Assembly (NCBI GenBank): GCA_024529925.1
Contig: JAFEUB010000817.1
Span: 470,001-534,000, forward strand
Length of the DNA: 64,000 bases
Direction of reading: 5' to 3'
Source: Ophthalmolycus amberensis
Taxonomy: Eukaryota > Chordata > Actinopteri > Perciformes > Zoarcidae
The notes beneath the pieces are model-generated. The model was not told the DNA's origin and did no database searches. It saw only the letters and a list, made by a program, of their open reading frames with translations. The translations under genes were made by a program, and so were the position numbers. Shown here one piece after another: positions 49,763 to 62,000 of this stretch (within the stretch, counting starts at the first letter, position 1; each line of letters begins with the position of its first letter).

Positions 49763-52700
49763 AGCACGCACGCACACGCTACTGTACAAAATGCATTGGG
49801 GGGAAAAATGTTTTATTTATATTTCTGCCATTAAACCAAATATACTTGCTGATGTTAGGCAAAGGGAATTCTTAAAGTCAGATACGATACATTTATGAAT
49901 ATGCTGTCTTCCGATGCAAAAAGTTGACCCAGACAAATGAAGTTATTGACATAGGTAAGATGCACTCTGGGCTACATCTAAGACCTGCCAACGTAACATC
50001 TCTGTCCATTTGAATACAGTTCATGATTTTAGAGGTTTGGTCATATTTTAGGTTTTGGTCTGTCCAACAACACAAAACAAGAGTTGGAAAAAACAATCAG
50101 CATGTCTTGTGATTTGATCCCCAGGTTGTTGTTTTTTTTAACCCCCCCCCCCCAAAAACTCTGCATACAGGGTTTTATATCTCTATGAAATAATGTTCTA
50201 TGGCAGGCTGAACAAAATGAACAAGCAGAACATGAGGTTGTCAACTGCTGTTAATTATGCAATAATTCAAGCTACGTCAACTTGACTCATTTGGCAGAAG
50301 TGTTTGATTACATTGTGAAAAATCAGGGATCGCAAGTAATGTTTCAGGACAAGTCAAAAGAGTTCTACAAACTAAATACCTTAGCATCATTCTTTGGTGT
50401 GCTGGAAATTAAACTACGCTACATGAACATTATGCAGCAAGCTACATTTATCAGTTTGCATGTACAATACATACACTGACTAAAATCATGATGATTGCAT
50501 ACTTATTGGACATGTTCATTTAGATGTTACATCATGACAGAAAAACCTGCTGTGATTTGCACTCCATACCATGGACCTTATGGTGCAGTGGGTTCGTTTA
50601 ATTAGTTATTCAAACTCTACTACCTGTTTGCCAAAACATGAAAGATTGCATTCTGTTGATTGGGCTGATGGAGGGTCATTACCATTTGGAATTTCCTCTG
50701 GGCCAATCTGTTTTAGATTTACGTCAATGATAATTTACAGGATGAAGCACCAAATTAATACAGTGAATTACACTTTGATATTTCTAAATCATACCTTGAA
50801 GACAAGGCAGAGCAACTGTCAGACATTACAATGAGATGTCCACGATACAAGAGAGGTTCCAATTGAAGAAAATGTCATTGTAACAACATGTGATCAAGGT
50901 TTTTATGGGACCTTTAACATTCCAGACGGTGCTGAGTGAAGATGAAGAAATCTCTCAGCTCTTCAGTATCACAGACATCTTTTGATTTTTAGTTTTTTTT
51001 TGTCACGACTGAGAATGGGCACACCACTGCTCGTTGCAGCTGCCTTATGTGTCAAACTATGTGGATAATGTCAAAGCTACTTTATGGTTACAATACATTT
51101 AACATGTTCCCTTTGTGCAGCAACGACTGTTTTCTGTCTGAATAAGTAAAACATCAAAACTTCATTTATTTTTATTTTTCTAAGATATACATGAACCAAA
51201 TGAGCATATACAAGGCTCACATGCAGTCCCCACACGCCTACCCTACATTTACATAATGGTTTGTGCGGATCTAACTAATGATTGAATATATTTTATATAG
51301 GGTGAGTGCAATCTGCGAATTTGAGTAGAGAGAGACTCGCTCAGTCTTCACATTGTTACTCACGCATGCACACGACACACATAGTTGATGGTTTGCCGAA
51401 TGCCATTCGCACACAATCCAATTAGAATCCAATCTGATATATAATGTGTGTTTTGCAGTTTACTCACTCCCACGTCGGTCTTATTTGTTGTGAAGAACAA
51501 TGATTAGCATGTTTTTCTTTGTTTTCCCTCCTGTCTTTTCTGGCTCATATCCTCTCACTCTCTTCACTTGTCAGTTCCTTCATCAATCACTGATGTTTTT
51601 CTCCTTCACTCCTCTTCCCTTCTCTCTTTCTCTCACCGCCTTCTCCAAACTCCCACTCTCTCTCCTTCTTCCATTCATCCATCTCTCGAGCGGTGGAGTG
51701 GTTCAGGTCATCTCCATACAGTTTGCTGAATGTATGCTGATGATAATAGCCTATCGACCTACTCCTCCACGCATACATCCATTTTCGTCCCTTGTTCCCT
51801 CCATCCATCCATCCATCCTCTGTTCAGACCGGAGGGAACAGCAGACGAATGAGAGGAGGGGTGAAGGGAGGGAGTGGGGGGCCACTTGATTGAGCGCTGA
51901 TGGTAGCAGGCATCTGCACTCAGGCTGAGAAAGTACAAATACATTTGTCCCCCACTGATTCGTAATCTGTCCATCTTTTACAATGAAAATGTCTGATGAC
52001 TACACCGCATAGAAGTGTGATTATGTGATAGTTTTATTGTGTTTAATTGCAATCGCAAATCCTTTGAAACTTAGTACTTGAGTGTGCTTTCTTGTAAATG
52101 CTGTAAATATGACTGATTAATTGTTATTATCACAAAAACATAAAGAATCCAGTGGTACTTGGTGCTCTATGATAATAAGCAGAATATATTTGGATTTTTG
52201 GCTGTTGATTGAACAAAACATGCAATTTGCAGATTACCTTGGCCCTTTGGGAAGTTGTTTTCTGATATATATCAACAATATAATGATTAGATTAATCTAT
52301 AATGAGAATGGTAATTAGTTGTATTCCTGGTATATATGAAGCATCCTCTGTAAATACAGTGGGAAAGGGCCCTGGGTAACATAATATAAAGACAAGAAGA
52401 TGGTCCTTGATTGCAAAAAATGAAAATACAAGTCATTATACTTGTGATCATACTAAGCGGGGTATTTTGCAGTTGAAAAATAAACTTGTCAGTGCTTCTT
52501 GGGGGACAAACAGAGAGTCACTTTCTAAATGACATCAAACAAATCTTTGACGTTCCTTGTTCTCACCACCGTGATCACAAGTGCTGCTGTATCTAATAAT
52601 CTATCATCAGCTGAGATATGCACCTGGCAAAATTAGTAGTCTAGCTCTACACTAAATGCTCAGTATCTCTTACAGAATATACAATTACTTCTTTCAATTG

Positions 52701-54451
52701 TATTTTACATAACCATGACATTTCAATAAATACATTTGAATAGCTCAGGTACCCTTGATCTGAGCACCAGATTCTTAAACAGTCCCAAAAATTGCACATA
52801 TCCTGTGAAAGGTAAGCTAAATCAGGCACTCGTGTATTTTTGCAGTATGTTTATCGGCCACTACCAACAGTAGGTCAAGTGGTGCATTTTCTAACCGTAA
52901 GCCATTAGCGTTCAGCCATTGTCATTATCCAATATCGTCCATTAGCTTTAAGCTATTAGCCTGCCTGCATTATTTAGCTGCTCCTCACACACTGGAAATG
53001 ACTGAACCTCTGAGACAGAAAACTTTATCATCTTCGGAATTGTTACTGGTCAGCATTACTGTCTGGCCAAGGAGAGATCTGTTCTATTGACCAGTTACCT
53101 TGAAGAAAATATGATGACATTGTTCCACTAGCTTTCAATGATGTTCACTGGATATGGCCATCAAATTGTGAGCAGAATGTCTTTATTTGGATTAGACCAG
53201 TCCACATTTTGGTTGCTTTTACACACAATATGAAACTTTTGGTGTGTGTGTGTGTGTGAACAGTTGCGCCCTGGAGCACTGCAGAAAGAGCAGAAGAGGA
53301 TGTATCTCTTACATCATGTCATTTTTAATCTATCCTTTTGACAAAAGGAGCTGAGACGAGCTCTTTTACCTCCACCATGTTATCAGTTATCTGGCAGTTA
53401 CTTTCTGACACACACACCTCACACTCACTATCTCACACTCATTCATACACACACAATTAAAAGTGGAAATTTGCACATTTGCAGTCCTATCTGTTGGATC
53501 TTGCTGTTGTGTTTTGCGTGCATTTGATATTTGTTAGCCCAACGATACTGAATTAGCCGCAGTGAGCTGGCAACTTTGGACCTGTGGCTGGTTTGGCAGT
53601 CTCACATGACATCACTATTGTAGCTTTGGCTTCATAAATAGTCTCTGGCGTAGAGTGTGTTTTTGCCATTTAATCCAAACATAAAATACCCGAGTACCAG
53701 TTAACATTCCAGATAAATGGTATATTATTATTCCTGGATGGGGCCATGAACTCGATGCAGAAAAGGCTGTTAGCAAGGACCTCATTTGCTTCCTCTGTTG
53801 ATTTTTAAAAGATAGAATAAATTAAAGTAATGTTTCCAGGCATTTCACTCTCTTAAAGATATCAAGCAGCATGCGGCTTATATTAAATGATAAGAATTAT
53901 AAGTGTCTTCTTGCATATTGAGGAGAAAACCCTGTCTTATACACAGTCACTCCATTCAAACAGCTCTTGGCTCTGTTTTTTACTCCTGCAGATAACCAGT
54001 GAGGTCATATAGGAGAAATGGACAGTGTATATTCGGCTTTAGTGTCAGAAGTAAGGTCTTTTGTCAAGATTCAACAATCATACATGAAAAAAAATCAATC
54101 TTAGATGAGATAGAGGTGTCCACTTCCTTCCAACAGTGGCTTCAGTGTTCCATGTAGTGTTTTGTGTTTGGCACAGTTCTTGTTTTTGCACTGCTGGCAG
54201 CAACAGATTCATCGACATTGCTGTATCCATCCGGAGTGAATGCAGGTTTTAATTTGGCCCACTTGCTCCGAACTATGAACATCTCAAGTGAGGCAGTTCA
54301 TATTTTCCATCTATCTGTAACTACTTGTGCTGTTGTGGGTTGCAGGGGGCAGTTTATCACTTGACTGACACACAAACACATTCACAATCACTTTTCTTCA
54401 GATCACTTAACTGACATGTTCCCTGGATTATGTGAGGTAATCCAAACGCCA

Positions 54452-54545
54452 AGGTTGAGGAAAACATGAATACTCCATACAGAGCTGGTTGGCAGATTCA
54501 AACCCACAACCTTTTTGCTGTGAGGAGATTGTGATAGTAACAGTA
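54452..54545 (+). repeat. Fragment of a teleost dispersed repeat (family F)
   Basis: GAGGAAAACATGAATACTCC, then AGATTCAAACCCACAACCTT and TTTGCTGTGAGGAG. This order matches a well-known fish repeat ending in a tRNA-like TTCGAACCC word and CTTGCTGTGAGG. It is a decayed copy 200 bp upstream of exon 5. Recognition from memory. Confidence 0.5.
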
Positions 54546-54744
54546 GTACCGGTAGTTGTTTTAAAAAATGATGAAGAGGGGAAACATCTTAGTGAAACTA
54601 ACAAAACGCAGTTCCCGCAGAGGTAAATACAATAAAATTGTCAATTATCAATACCAATTACTTCACTATGTGCTAAGATTTCTGACTTTGATAACTCACT
54701 TCCCAGCCCTAATTTAATTTAATGCTATTATGTTTTTGTTCCAG

Positions 54745-54936
54745 CTTGCTCAGGATGAGGGCAGCCCGGTCCGAGGTTTCGGTGTGGTGGAGTACGAGTG
54801 CGCGGAGCAGGCGGAGGCTGTGCTGGTAGAGATGGACCGAACACTGGTGGGAGGACAGGAGGTCCGTCTGTCACTCTGTACCCCCGGCACCTCAGGGAGA
54901 AGCACCCTGGCTGCACTCATCGCCGCCCAGGGTATG
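54745..54936 (+). CDS. raver2: raver2 coding exon 5 (RRM3)
   Basis: A 192-bp exon, residues 275-338. It completes RRM3 with LAQDEGS and RGFGVVEYE (RNP1 RGFGVVEY at 284-291), AEQAEAVLVEMD, the fourth strand VRLSLCTPGTSGRS, and then TLAALIAAQGM, the conserved helix after RRM3. TSGRSTLAALIAAQ is almost the human RAVER2 sequence (APGRSTLAALIAAQ). Borders are TTCCAG|CTTG and GGTATG|GTGAGT, phase 0. An alternative donor GTATGG six bases earlier is weaker. Confidence 0.94.
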
Positions 54937-57926
54937 GTGAGTATGAAGCACGCAGCATATGTTCAAGAAAACATTGATTTTCTTTGTAGAAACATGTCCT
55001 CAATTCTTAAAGTCTCACCAAAACATCGGACTACCCAGGGTTACATGTAAACAAGCAGACATGCTATTTGTGAAGCCAGTGCCTCCTGGTTGTTGCACAT
55101 CCTGCATTCAAATATCCATATACCCTCTGGCTGAAATAGTCCTTGTAGCTGTGGCATCCCTCCCACACTGTGCTGTGGTAGCAGAGAGACACTGACATGA
55201 TAATTATAATTCTATAGACTGATTGGGCTCCTCCATTGTCTCCTACTGCCTAAAATAAGCCAAATTCACAGCACGGTATGACACTATGCAAACTCACGCA
55301 GACATCCAAATAGATGCAGTGGCCTCACATACACAACATGTAAATACAAGTGATAAGTGGTGGAAAATAAACAGTGACAGTACAGTCAATCTGTTTATAT
55401 GCAATGATGAACTCACAGGTGGAAAAAGTGGACAAGTAAAATTCCGGGCTGAATTTCAATGCTTTTGCAATCAAAATCAATCGCATGCGTTGTGTTTAAG
55501 TAAAGGAGTGAGACTGACGGAGAGTACTGGCCTAAAATATTAGATACATGTTTGTTTTTGTCGAAATTCCATTTAAAACATCTTAAAAAAGGACCAAACC
55601 TAAATGTCTTGATTGATTCACGCACCTCTGCCTCTCTGTGACTCATAGTCTCTGTAGAGGAGAGTAGTGGTCATTGAGGGAGAAACTGCTTGTTGACTAA
55701 ATGTGCAGTATTTTCACCGGCTGATCAGACTGTTGATGATGGTTGTTAGTACACCAATCCACTGGTTAATGCTCGTTCTCTTGGTAAATGTTTTTTTTTA
55801 AACCGTAAACTGTAGTTTTTCATGCTATTTACATAAACTATAAAAATAATTGTATTCATTTTTTTAATGTATTGTGATTATTTCATGTGTATCTAATATT
55901 TTACGATGTATTTCTTGTTCAAACAGGGTCTTGTAATCAATGTGTTAATTGTGAGCCATTACAGTAAATACAGTACATTATATGGTCGATTTAGTAGGTT
56001 TTCTTATTTGCTTTAATACATGGAGTCCAGTAAAGTTTAATAACTCAAAGTTAATAATGACACTCATTCACAACGTCAGTGGTAATTTGTTTTTGTTTGT
56101 TTTGCACATTTAACAGCCTATAGGCACAAATTCAAACAATATTGCTCCTGTCACATGGAAAGCTTCAATTATATTTTCACATGAACTGCAGCTTTACGGT
56201 TCATCATGAGTTTCCCATGGAAAACCATTACAAGCCTGCTGCTTTACTCTCATCACATGATAAATAGTTTAGATTGCTGTAATTGAGCTTATGGAGGGCG
56301 ACAACTTGAAGGCAGAGTTCGTAGCTTTCAAACACCCAAACTGAAACACTGTTTAGCCCATTTTGACACGCATGCTTTTAGCCCAGTAAGGGTGCTATCA
56401 TTTACTCATTCATGAATTTCAAACTGCTATACTTCCACTTTAGAGTTGATTCTGACTGCTGAATTCTCTGTGTGATTCTATTCCCGGCTGTTGCAGAACA
56501 AGAGTTATCAGGTGCAGTAAAAGAGGTCGTGGCCTTGAGACGAATGGGTTGAAAATTACAGGTTGAAAAGCAGAGCAGTAACTGCCACGGAGTCTGAATT
56601 GCAACGAAGAGGATGAAAAGACATTGAAAGAAAAATGTGTCTCTGAATAAATTGTCTGAGGAAGATGAGGCAGACGTGAGGAGGAAGGAGTACATAAACT
56701 CAGTGAAAGAAAAGGGGGGGGGGGTGGGGATTGGTTGAGCAAGGGACAAAAATGGGATGGAGGAGGAAAGAGGGGACCGAAAACATTTACATTACTACCC
56801 CAAGGCTCTTTTTGAGATTATTGCAGTGAATGTGAGCAGCTGGTAAAAGAAACCTTCAGACCTTCAGAAAGAGATCAAGACCTCCTACTCCTGGCTACTG
56901 TTCTCCTCTGAGGCGATCCTCTCATTTCTCCAGTCAGTTAATATGAATGTGAACGCTGAGGACCAGATGGCCTCCTCCTCCCTCCTCCTTTCTTCTACCT
57001 CCATCCCTCTCCTTACACGACACTTCTTGCCTTCCCTACTTCACGGCTCCCTTACTTCCCTGGCGTGTGTTCGTGTGTGGGTGTGTGGCTGGATTTTGTG
57101 CCAGTAGCCAAACAGACTGATGCATGCTGACATTTTCTCCAGCAGAAAGAAAAGAAATGATATCGCTCTCCTCCTCTTCCTCCTCCTCCTCCTCCTCCTC
57201 CTCCTCCTCTCTTTCCTTGAAAGACGCTGTCAGCTACGACTGGCCTTGATTAACGGCAGCACACGCACGCACGCACACACACACACCAATTTCCCTTGCT
57301 ATAACACACAAATACACATACTGTATTTGTGCAACAGACTCTCTTCCTCACTTGCTGACAGGCTGGAGTCAAACGCTGTCCATCCTTGTCAGTAATGCTC
57401 TCTCTTCAGGATGTGACAGGGAGGAAACAAGGTTGAGTTGAGCTGAAGTCATGCTGTAGCTCAGGGGCAGACGAGGAGGAAATATCACCGTAAAACTGTT
57501 AACTACATGCAAGACTACACCATTCTTGTACATGACACATTTGTACATTGTAGGTCAGTCACAAGATTGACATGCTGCACCTTGATCACAGAGATCAATT
57601 TCAAATGACATATTTGGCTTATATATGTATTCCAACCTATATGAGCTACATTATTTGTGTAGGTGTGGAAACTGGTCCAATGCTGAATTTGAGACCTGCT
57701 CTTCCCCCCCCCCTATGCCTTTCATTTTTTCATTTCAAGTTTGTATTTCAGCTTTTTCCTCCCAATTCTTTTCGTGCCTTGTTTTTCATAACTCTTTGCC
57801 CCGTCGCTTTCCCCCGCTGCTTCTTTTGTGTTTCTCAAACAGCTTTTTAGTCACACACACACACACACACAGTCTCATTTTTCCTTCTCTAACTTCTGTA
57901 TGTGTTTCCATTTTTTTATTCTCCAG
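54937..57926 (+). other. raver2: raver2 intron 5
   Basis: A 3-kb phase-0 intron, donor GTGAGT, acceptor TTATTCTCCAG. It contains a G run (56716-56723), a TCC trinucleotide repeat (57168-57209) and CA tracts (57268-57287, 57852-57872). No gene is seen. Confidence 0.88.
57168..57209. repeat. TCC trinucleotide repeat
   Basis: CTCCTCTTCC followed by about ten TCC units. The plus frame reads as a poly-Leu run, an artefact. Simple repeat in intron 5. Confidence 0.93.
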
Positions 57927-58047
57927 ATTCTGAGTAATAGGAAAGGTCTGCTACCAGAACCCAACTTAGCACAGCTGTTGACCAGTATGACCAACCCTGC
58001 TGCCCTGCAGATCCTTATGAGGCCGTACCACACTGGTAAAAGAGGAG
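57927..58047 (+). CDS. raver2: raver2 coding exon 6 (post-RRM region)
   Basis: A 121-bp exon, residues 339-378 plus one base. ILSNRKGLLPEPNLAQLLTS and MTNPAALQILMRP match the conserved segment after RRM3 in both RAVER paralogs (KGLLPEPN, NNPAMLQVLLQP in RAVER2). The acceptor is TTCTCCAG|ATTC. The donor is ambiguous: GAG|GTATGA at 58048 (used here) or CTG|GTAAAA at 58036, 12 bp earlier. Both leave phase 1, so they differ only by four residues (KRGG-like) and may be alternative splice forms. Confidence 0.88.
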
Positions 58048-61011
58048 GTATGACTGTGAATTACAGTCGCGAGAGCTGCTGCATGGCGCATGGATCATCA
58101 TGGATTTTCACTCGGTTTTAAGTCTTACAACTAATACCCCAGAAGTTATGATATACAGTCATTATATTAAAGGTGCAATGTGTCACACGCCAAGCATTTT
58201 CTGCCTGCAAACTCTGTTTCGCAAGTCTCTGCATTCAGACACAGGCTTGCAAGCTCCCTTTAACAATCTGTGCGGCAAAAATACTTGGGGTGTGCGTGTG
58301 CAAGTATTTGTACCGCTGGGGTTTACACATGCTGAATTTGAGTTGAAACACAGCTGCTATAACTGACCTCCTACCAGGGAAGTAGTACCCTTCTCATTTC
58401 TATTACTTTTGATTTAAACCAATACACAAACAGTCAAAACGTATATGGACCAGGGATGTATTGTTGACTAGCCTTGGGGCAGCTCTTCTTCTACTTCTTC
58501 GTTCTCTCTTTTCATTTTTTCAGGATTTCTTTTAGCCCGCTGAATTATGCATAGTGACAATTCATCAGCACATGTCATGTATTGTACAATACCTTGGGCT
58601 ATTAGTGTGCAACGACCATGTGCTAGCTTGCCCTGACATACTTTATCTAGAGCGGAATGGATGGGAGTGCACTAGAGGAGAGACACAACTGACACAACAG
58701 AAGTCAGTGTCACGCATACCTTCAAAGATATCGGTTTGGTCTGAAAAACACATAAGCACCTGTACAATAAAATGACAGCAGTGTGAGAAACCATACAATG
58801 GCTCTGATGTAACATCTGCAGAGGAAGTCTGTGAATGTAAAGCGCTGTGAGAAAGTTAGTAAGTGGACCTTGATTCAAGATTTCTTTGTCAAACACAAAA
58901 CATGATTCACCTTAAATTTAGATGTTTAAATTGAAAACCATTATACTGTACTTGTTTCTATTGTGTTTTTTTTAAATCATAAATTGTGTTTGCAGCTGGC
59001 GCAGGTCCCTTAGTAACATGAAACTAAAACTTTCACCTTAAAAAATAGTATATTATATCAAAATGACATGTACTGCACATTTTGAGAGATTTTAAAACGA
59101 ATCAGCGTCCTGAACTCAATCCTTTGATTAGTCTTTCGGCTCCAGAGGGGTCTTGGATAATAATCAGAGAACCACTGTAAGAGCCTGTCCCTCTGTTAGG
59201 CACTGCTATACTCTGTAATCACCTCGTCGACGGCTTCATTATTTGATGAATGGCTCAGGTATTAAAATGTAATCATGTGACATTAGTTGAACAAATGAGA
59301 ACAGGAAGGGGAGAAGATGGGGGAGGTGGGGGAGAGCTCTCTCAAAAAGAGCACACGCAATGTCTAAAATTAGCACCGTGATTAAATGTTAAACTTTCTC
59401 CACCTAGTCTGGAGGAAGCTACCATTAGCATTGACTTTTACATTAATTACGAGGAGGCCTTCAGAGGAGAAATAGACACTCGCATAAAAAAAACCAAAGG
59501 ATTGTGTGTGTACTCTGTTTGTGCATATAGGTGTAGGGTGGCAATCGCCTGAAGGGGAGAGAAGCCTTGCTGGTATGAATCCTGAACAGAGAAAACGTGT
59601 TGAAATGTGTGAATGTGGGCGAACCCTCCGAAATTATAGAAATCTATTCACACTTCTTTTTTACACTAGCTTAAACCAGCAAGCCAAACTAGTTATAATC
59701 AATGAATGTTAGTCAATGGAAACCTACTTGTTGTTGTTATGGGAATTCGGTAAACAAGAGTATTGATTTTGCTGCGTCCACTGGAAAATACAGTGTAACT
59801 GCTCATTTTCAACATTCAAATTATAAAACATTGCAAAGAAAAACACCAGGTGTTGAAACAGTTGTACCGACCCAATAGTTGGCTGTACATCTTCTTCCTC
59901 TAGACTTGATCAGCATTAACATGGATGGATGGAAACTTTTGATTATTCATTACTTGATTGTTTTTGGAAGGAAAGGCAATAATTGGTGCACAGACATGCA
60001 CAGTTTTAACCATTTAATTACATTCCCCAGTGGCCATGTTGTCTTTATCACAGCTATGCATCGAGCTAAAGACGCTTCTAATAAAAGTCTACAACACAGC
60101 AGTTGGCTTTTGAGGTTTTTACTTGAAGTAAAACTGAGAAAACAAATTCAATGATAGGCATTGTAAGTCATTACAAATCAGAGAACGATGGGATTCCATA
60201 AACAAGAGTAGGACCAACAACTGAAGACAAACAGTTGCAAGAAAACTATAAGAGTAGATACTTTAACTCTCGTGCCTGAATAAGCACAGTATCATCGGTT
60301 AATGATCAACATTAAATCCCAGTAGGAAGTGCAGCAGAGTAATTAATGTAGTAAACATACACACAGAGTACACAATAGTAAACACCTAATAGTCAATCCA
60401 ACAGTAAATTACAACCGTAAACAGTCCTTCAACATCAGTCATCTGGGGAGTAGATAATAGATGTCCTCACAGATCTAACAAAATGGTGAATGTAACAATA
60501 TCAGTTCAACTGCTAAATGTTGCTATAGCAAGAGAACACTCTTACATTTTAGCATTGTATAGATACAGACAAGTACTTCTTGAATTGTGAAAAACAACCG
60601 CTGAGATGAAGCCAGAGTCTGTTTCTGTTGTTTTTGAGGAAACTGTCGGTACACTTAATAAAGACAGACTGGTTGAAGTTTTCTTTCTCTGCTTTTCTTC
60701 TCTGTATTGATTATTTTTGTTTGTCTGAGCTTCCTTTCAATTGCGTCTTCAACTTCAAAATGAGGTTTAAACTTGGATAAAGTTATGAGGGAGGGAGTTA
60801 GCTCTCTACTAACATAATATCTCGATATTGCTTTACTCGTGCTTGTTATAAAACAGAAAGACGCATGATTGTTTGAAATGTGCGATAAAAAACTGATGGA
60901 TTGGTTGTCTGACGAGTAATTCAGCTCGTTGAGAAGATGATTGATGAATACATTAGTGGAAACTAAATCACAAAGACAAGCACTGATGCTTTTATTTGTT
61001 TGTGTTTTTAG
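58048..61011 (+). other. raver2: raver2 intron 6
   Basis: A 3-kb phase-1 intron ending in TTTGTTTGTGTTTTTAG. AT-rich with no recognised gene. It has a short TTAAAGGTGCAATGTGTCA word near 58169 that resembles the edge of a fish MITE, too little to call. Confidence 0.88.
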
Positions 61012-61094
61012 GGAAGTACGGGCGTCACACCAGCCTGCCGTTCCTCAGACCTCCTCTCACCGCCGCTCTGCTCACACTGGGAAAAGCACACCAG
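61012..61094 (+). CDS. raver2: raver2 coding exon 7
   Basis: An 83-bp exon, residues 379-406. It reads GKYGRHTSLPFLRPPLTAAL then LTLGKAHQ. The end LxLxKAHQ matches human RAVER2 (FLHLNKAHQ) at the same exon border. The acceptor TTTTTAG|GGAAG is good; the donor CCAG|GTCCCA is weak beyond GT. Reading through the next 99 bases meets a stop, so splicing is required to maintain the frame. Confidence 0.85.
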
Positions 61095-61193
61095 GTCCCA
61101 ATAACACTAACGCCTTTTTGGTATTGTTTTTCTGTGTGTCTGTGTGTGTTGTTGTGTTTGTTACAATAATGTCTATTTATCTTTACCTTGCAG
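61095..61193 (+). other. raver2: raver2 intron 7 (99 bp)
   Basis: A very short intron with a weak donor (GTCCCA) and a good acceptor (CTTTACCTTGCAG). An in-frame TAA near 61167 would end a retained product shortly after exon 7. Confidence 0.82.
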
Positions 61194-61292
61194 AATGCTA
61201 TGCTGGGTAATGGACTAGTCCTCCAGAACCTCCTGCATATGCAGCTCGCACAGCAACAGCTTCTTCACATCAAAGACAAACGCATCAGCAGC
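61194..61292 (+). CDS. raver2: raver2 coding exon 8
   Basis: A 99-bp exon, residues 407-439, phase 0 at both ends. NAMLGNGLVLQNLLHMQLAQ continuing QQLLHIKDKRISS corresponds to human RAVER2 (VMGNTSNLFLQNLSHIPLAQ continuing QQL). The Leu/Gln-rich block is a RAVER2-type feature. Borders are CTTGCAG|AATG and CAGCAGC|GTAAGA. Skipping this exon would keep frame. Confidence 0.9.
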
Positions 61293-61888
61293 GTAAGACA
61301 CCGCTTTGTGTTTGAGTGTTTGATCATTTGCATAGGTTAGTGGTGAGGGTTAGACATAGTTGTGGGCACGTGCATATGTGCTCTTACATTCTCACCTTCA
61401 GCACTTGATGCACGATGAAACTAACAACCTTGGAAATCCTGCAACCCTAATTGCTTCTTTTCAGTTTAAAAGCGAGACCTTGCAGCGTTGCAGTTTCCCT
61501 CTACGTTTTGATGAGCATATTTTAAAATGTCTCTTTGTTGTCATTAACTGGTGATGTGAATGTTAAAAGTAGCAGGTACTGACGTTTGGTATTCTTGATG
61601 TTGTTAAGAAACTGTCTGACAATTCAGAATCCAGATGATGAGAATCCTGTTTTTACTTTTTATCCAGTACATTTGCAGGCTCTTTTTTTTTACGCTGCTC
61701 TCTAAATAATATATGCATTTGTAATAGTGTAGAGGAGAATGTTTAAAAGGAGAAAATATAATGATACATACTGTAAACATTTAACGTACAGTTATTTTCT
61801 TCTGTCGTCTAATTTATACTGTATGCTTCTTTCTCCTTCTTTCTTGACATAATCTCTAATATCACATACCTCCCTCTCTCCTCCACAG
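61293..61888 (+). other. raver2: raver2 intron 8
   Basis: A 596-bp intron, donor GTAAGA, acceptor CTCTCCTCCACAG. Nothing else is recognised in it. Confidence 0.9.
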
Positions 61889-62000
61889 GTCTCCAGTCTG
61901 CTCGGGGACCCGTCCAGGCTGCTGATGCAGAAAGCTTTGTCTCTGCGGCATCCGGGCCTTGTGCAGCTGGGGAAAGGCCTCCTGGGAGACTCGCCTACAG
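61889..62000 (+). CDS. raver2: raver2 coding exon 9 (PTB-interaction motifs)
   Basis: A 112-bp exon, residues 440-476 plus one base. It carries two motifs of the [S/G][I/L]LGxxP type that bind the second RRM of PTB in Raver proteins: GLLGDSP (residues 469-475) fits fully, while SLLGDPS (442-448) lacks the final proline. Between them is a Leu-rich segment (RLLMQKALSLRHPGLVQL). Borders are CTCCACAG|GTCTCC and CCTACAG|GTGAGC, phase 0 in and phase 1 out. Confidence 0.9.

Larger units (their letters stand above)
46346..54744 (+). other. raver2: raver2 intron 4
   Basis: An 8.4-kb phase-0 intron, donor GTGTGT, acceptor TTTTTGTTCCAG. It holds an inverted-repeat element (48721-49505), a purine-rich degenerate tandem area (47765-47960), CA tracts (49731-49759) and an old repeat fragment at 54452-54545. 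No gene seen. Confidence 0.85.

Noticed and set aside
51500..51889. A 129-codon frame
   Set aside because: Pyrimidine-rich and GA-rich low-complexity intron sequence with no recognisable domain or splice context.
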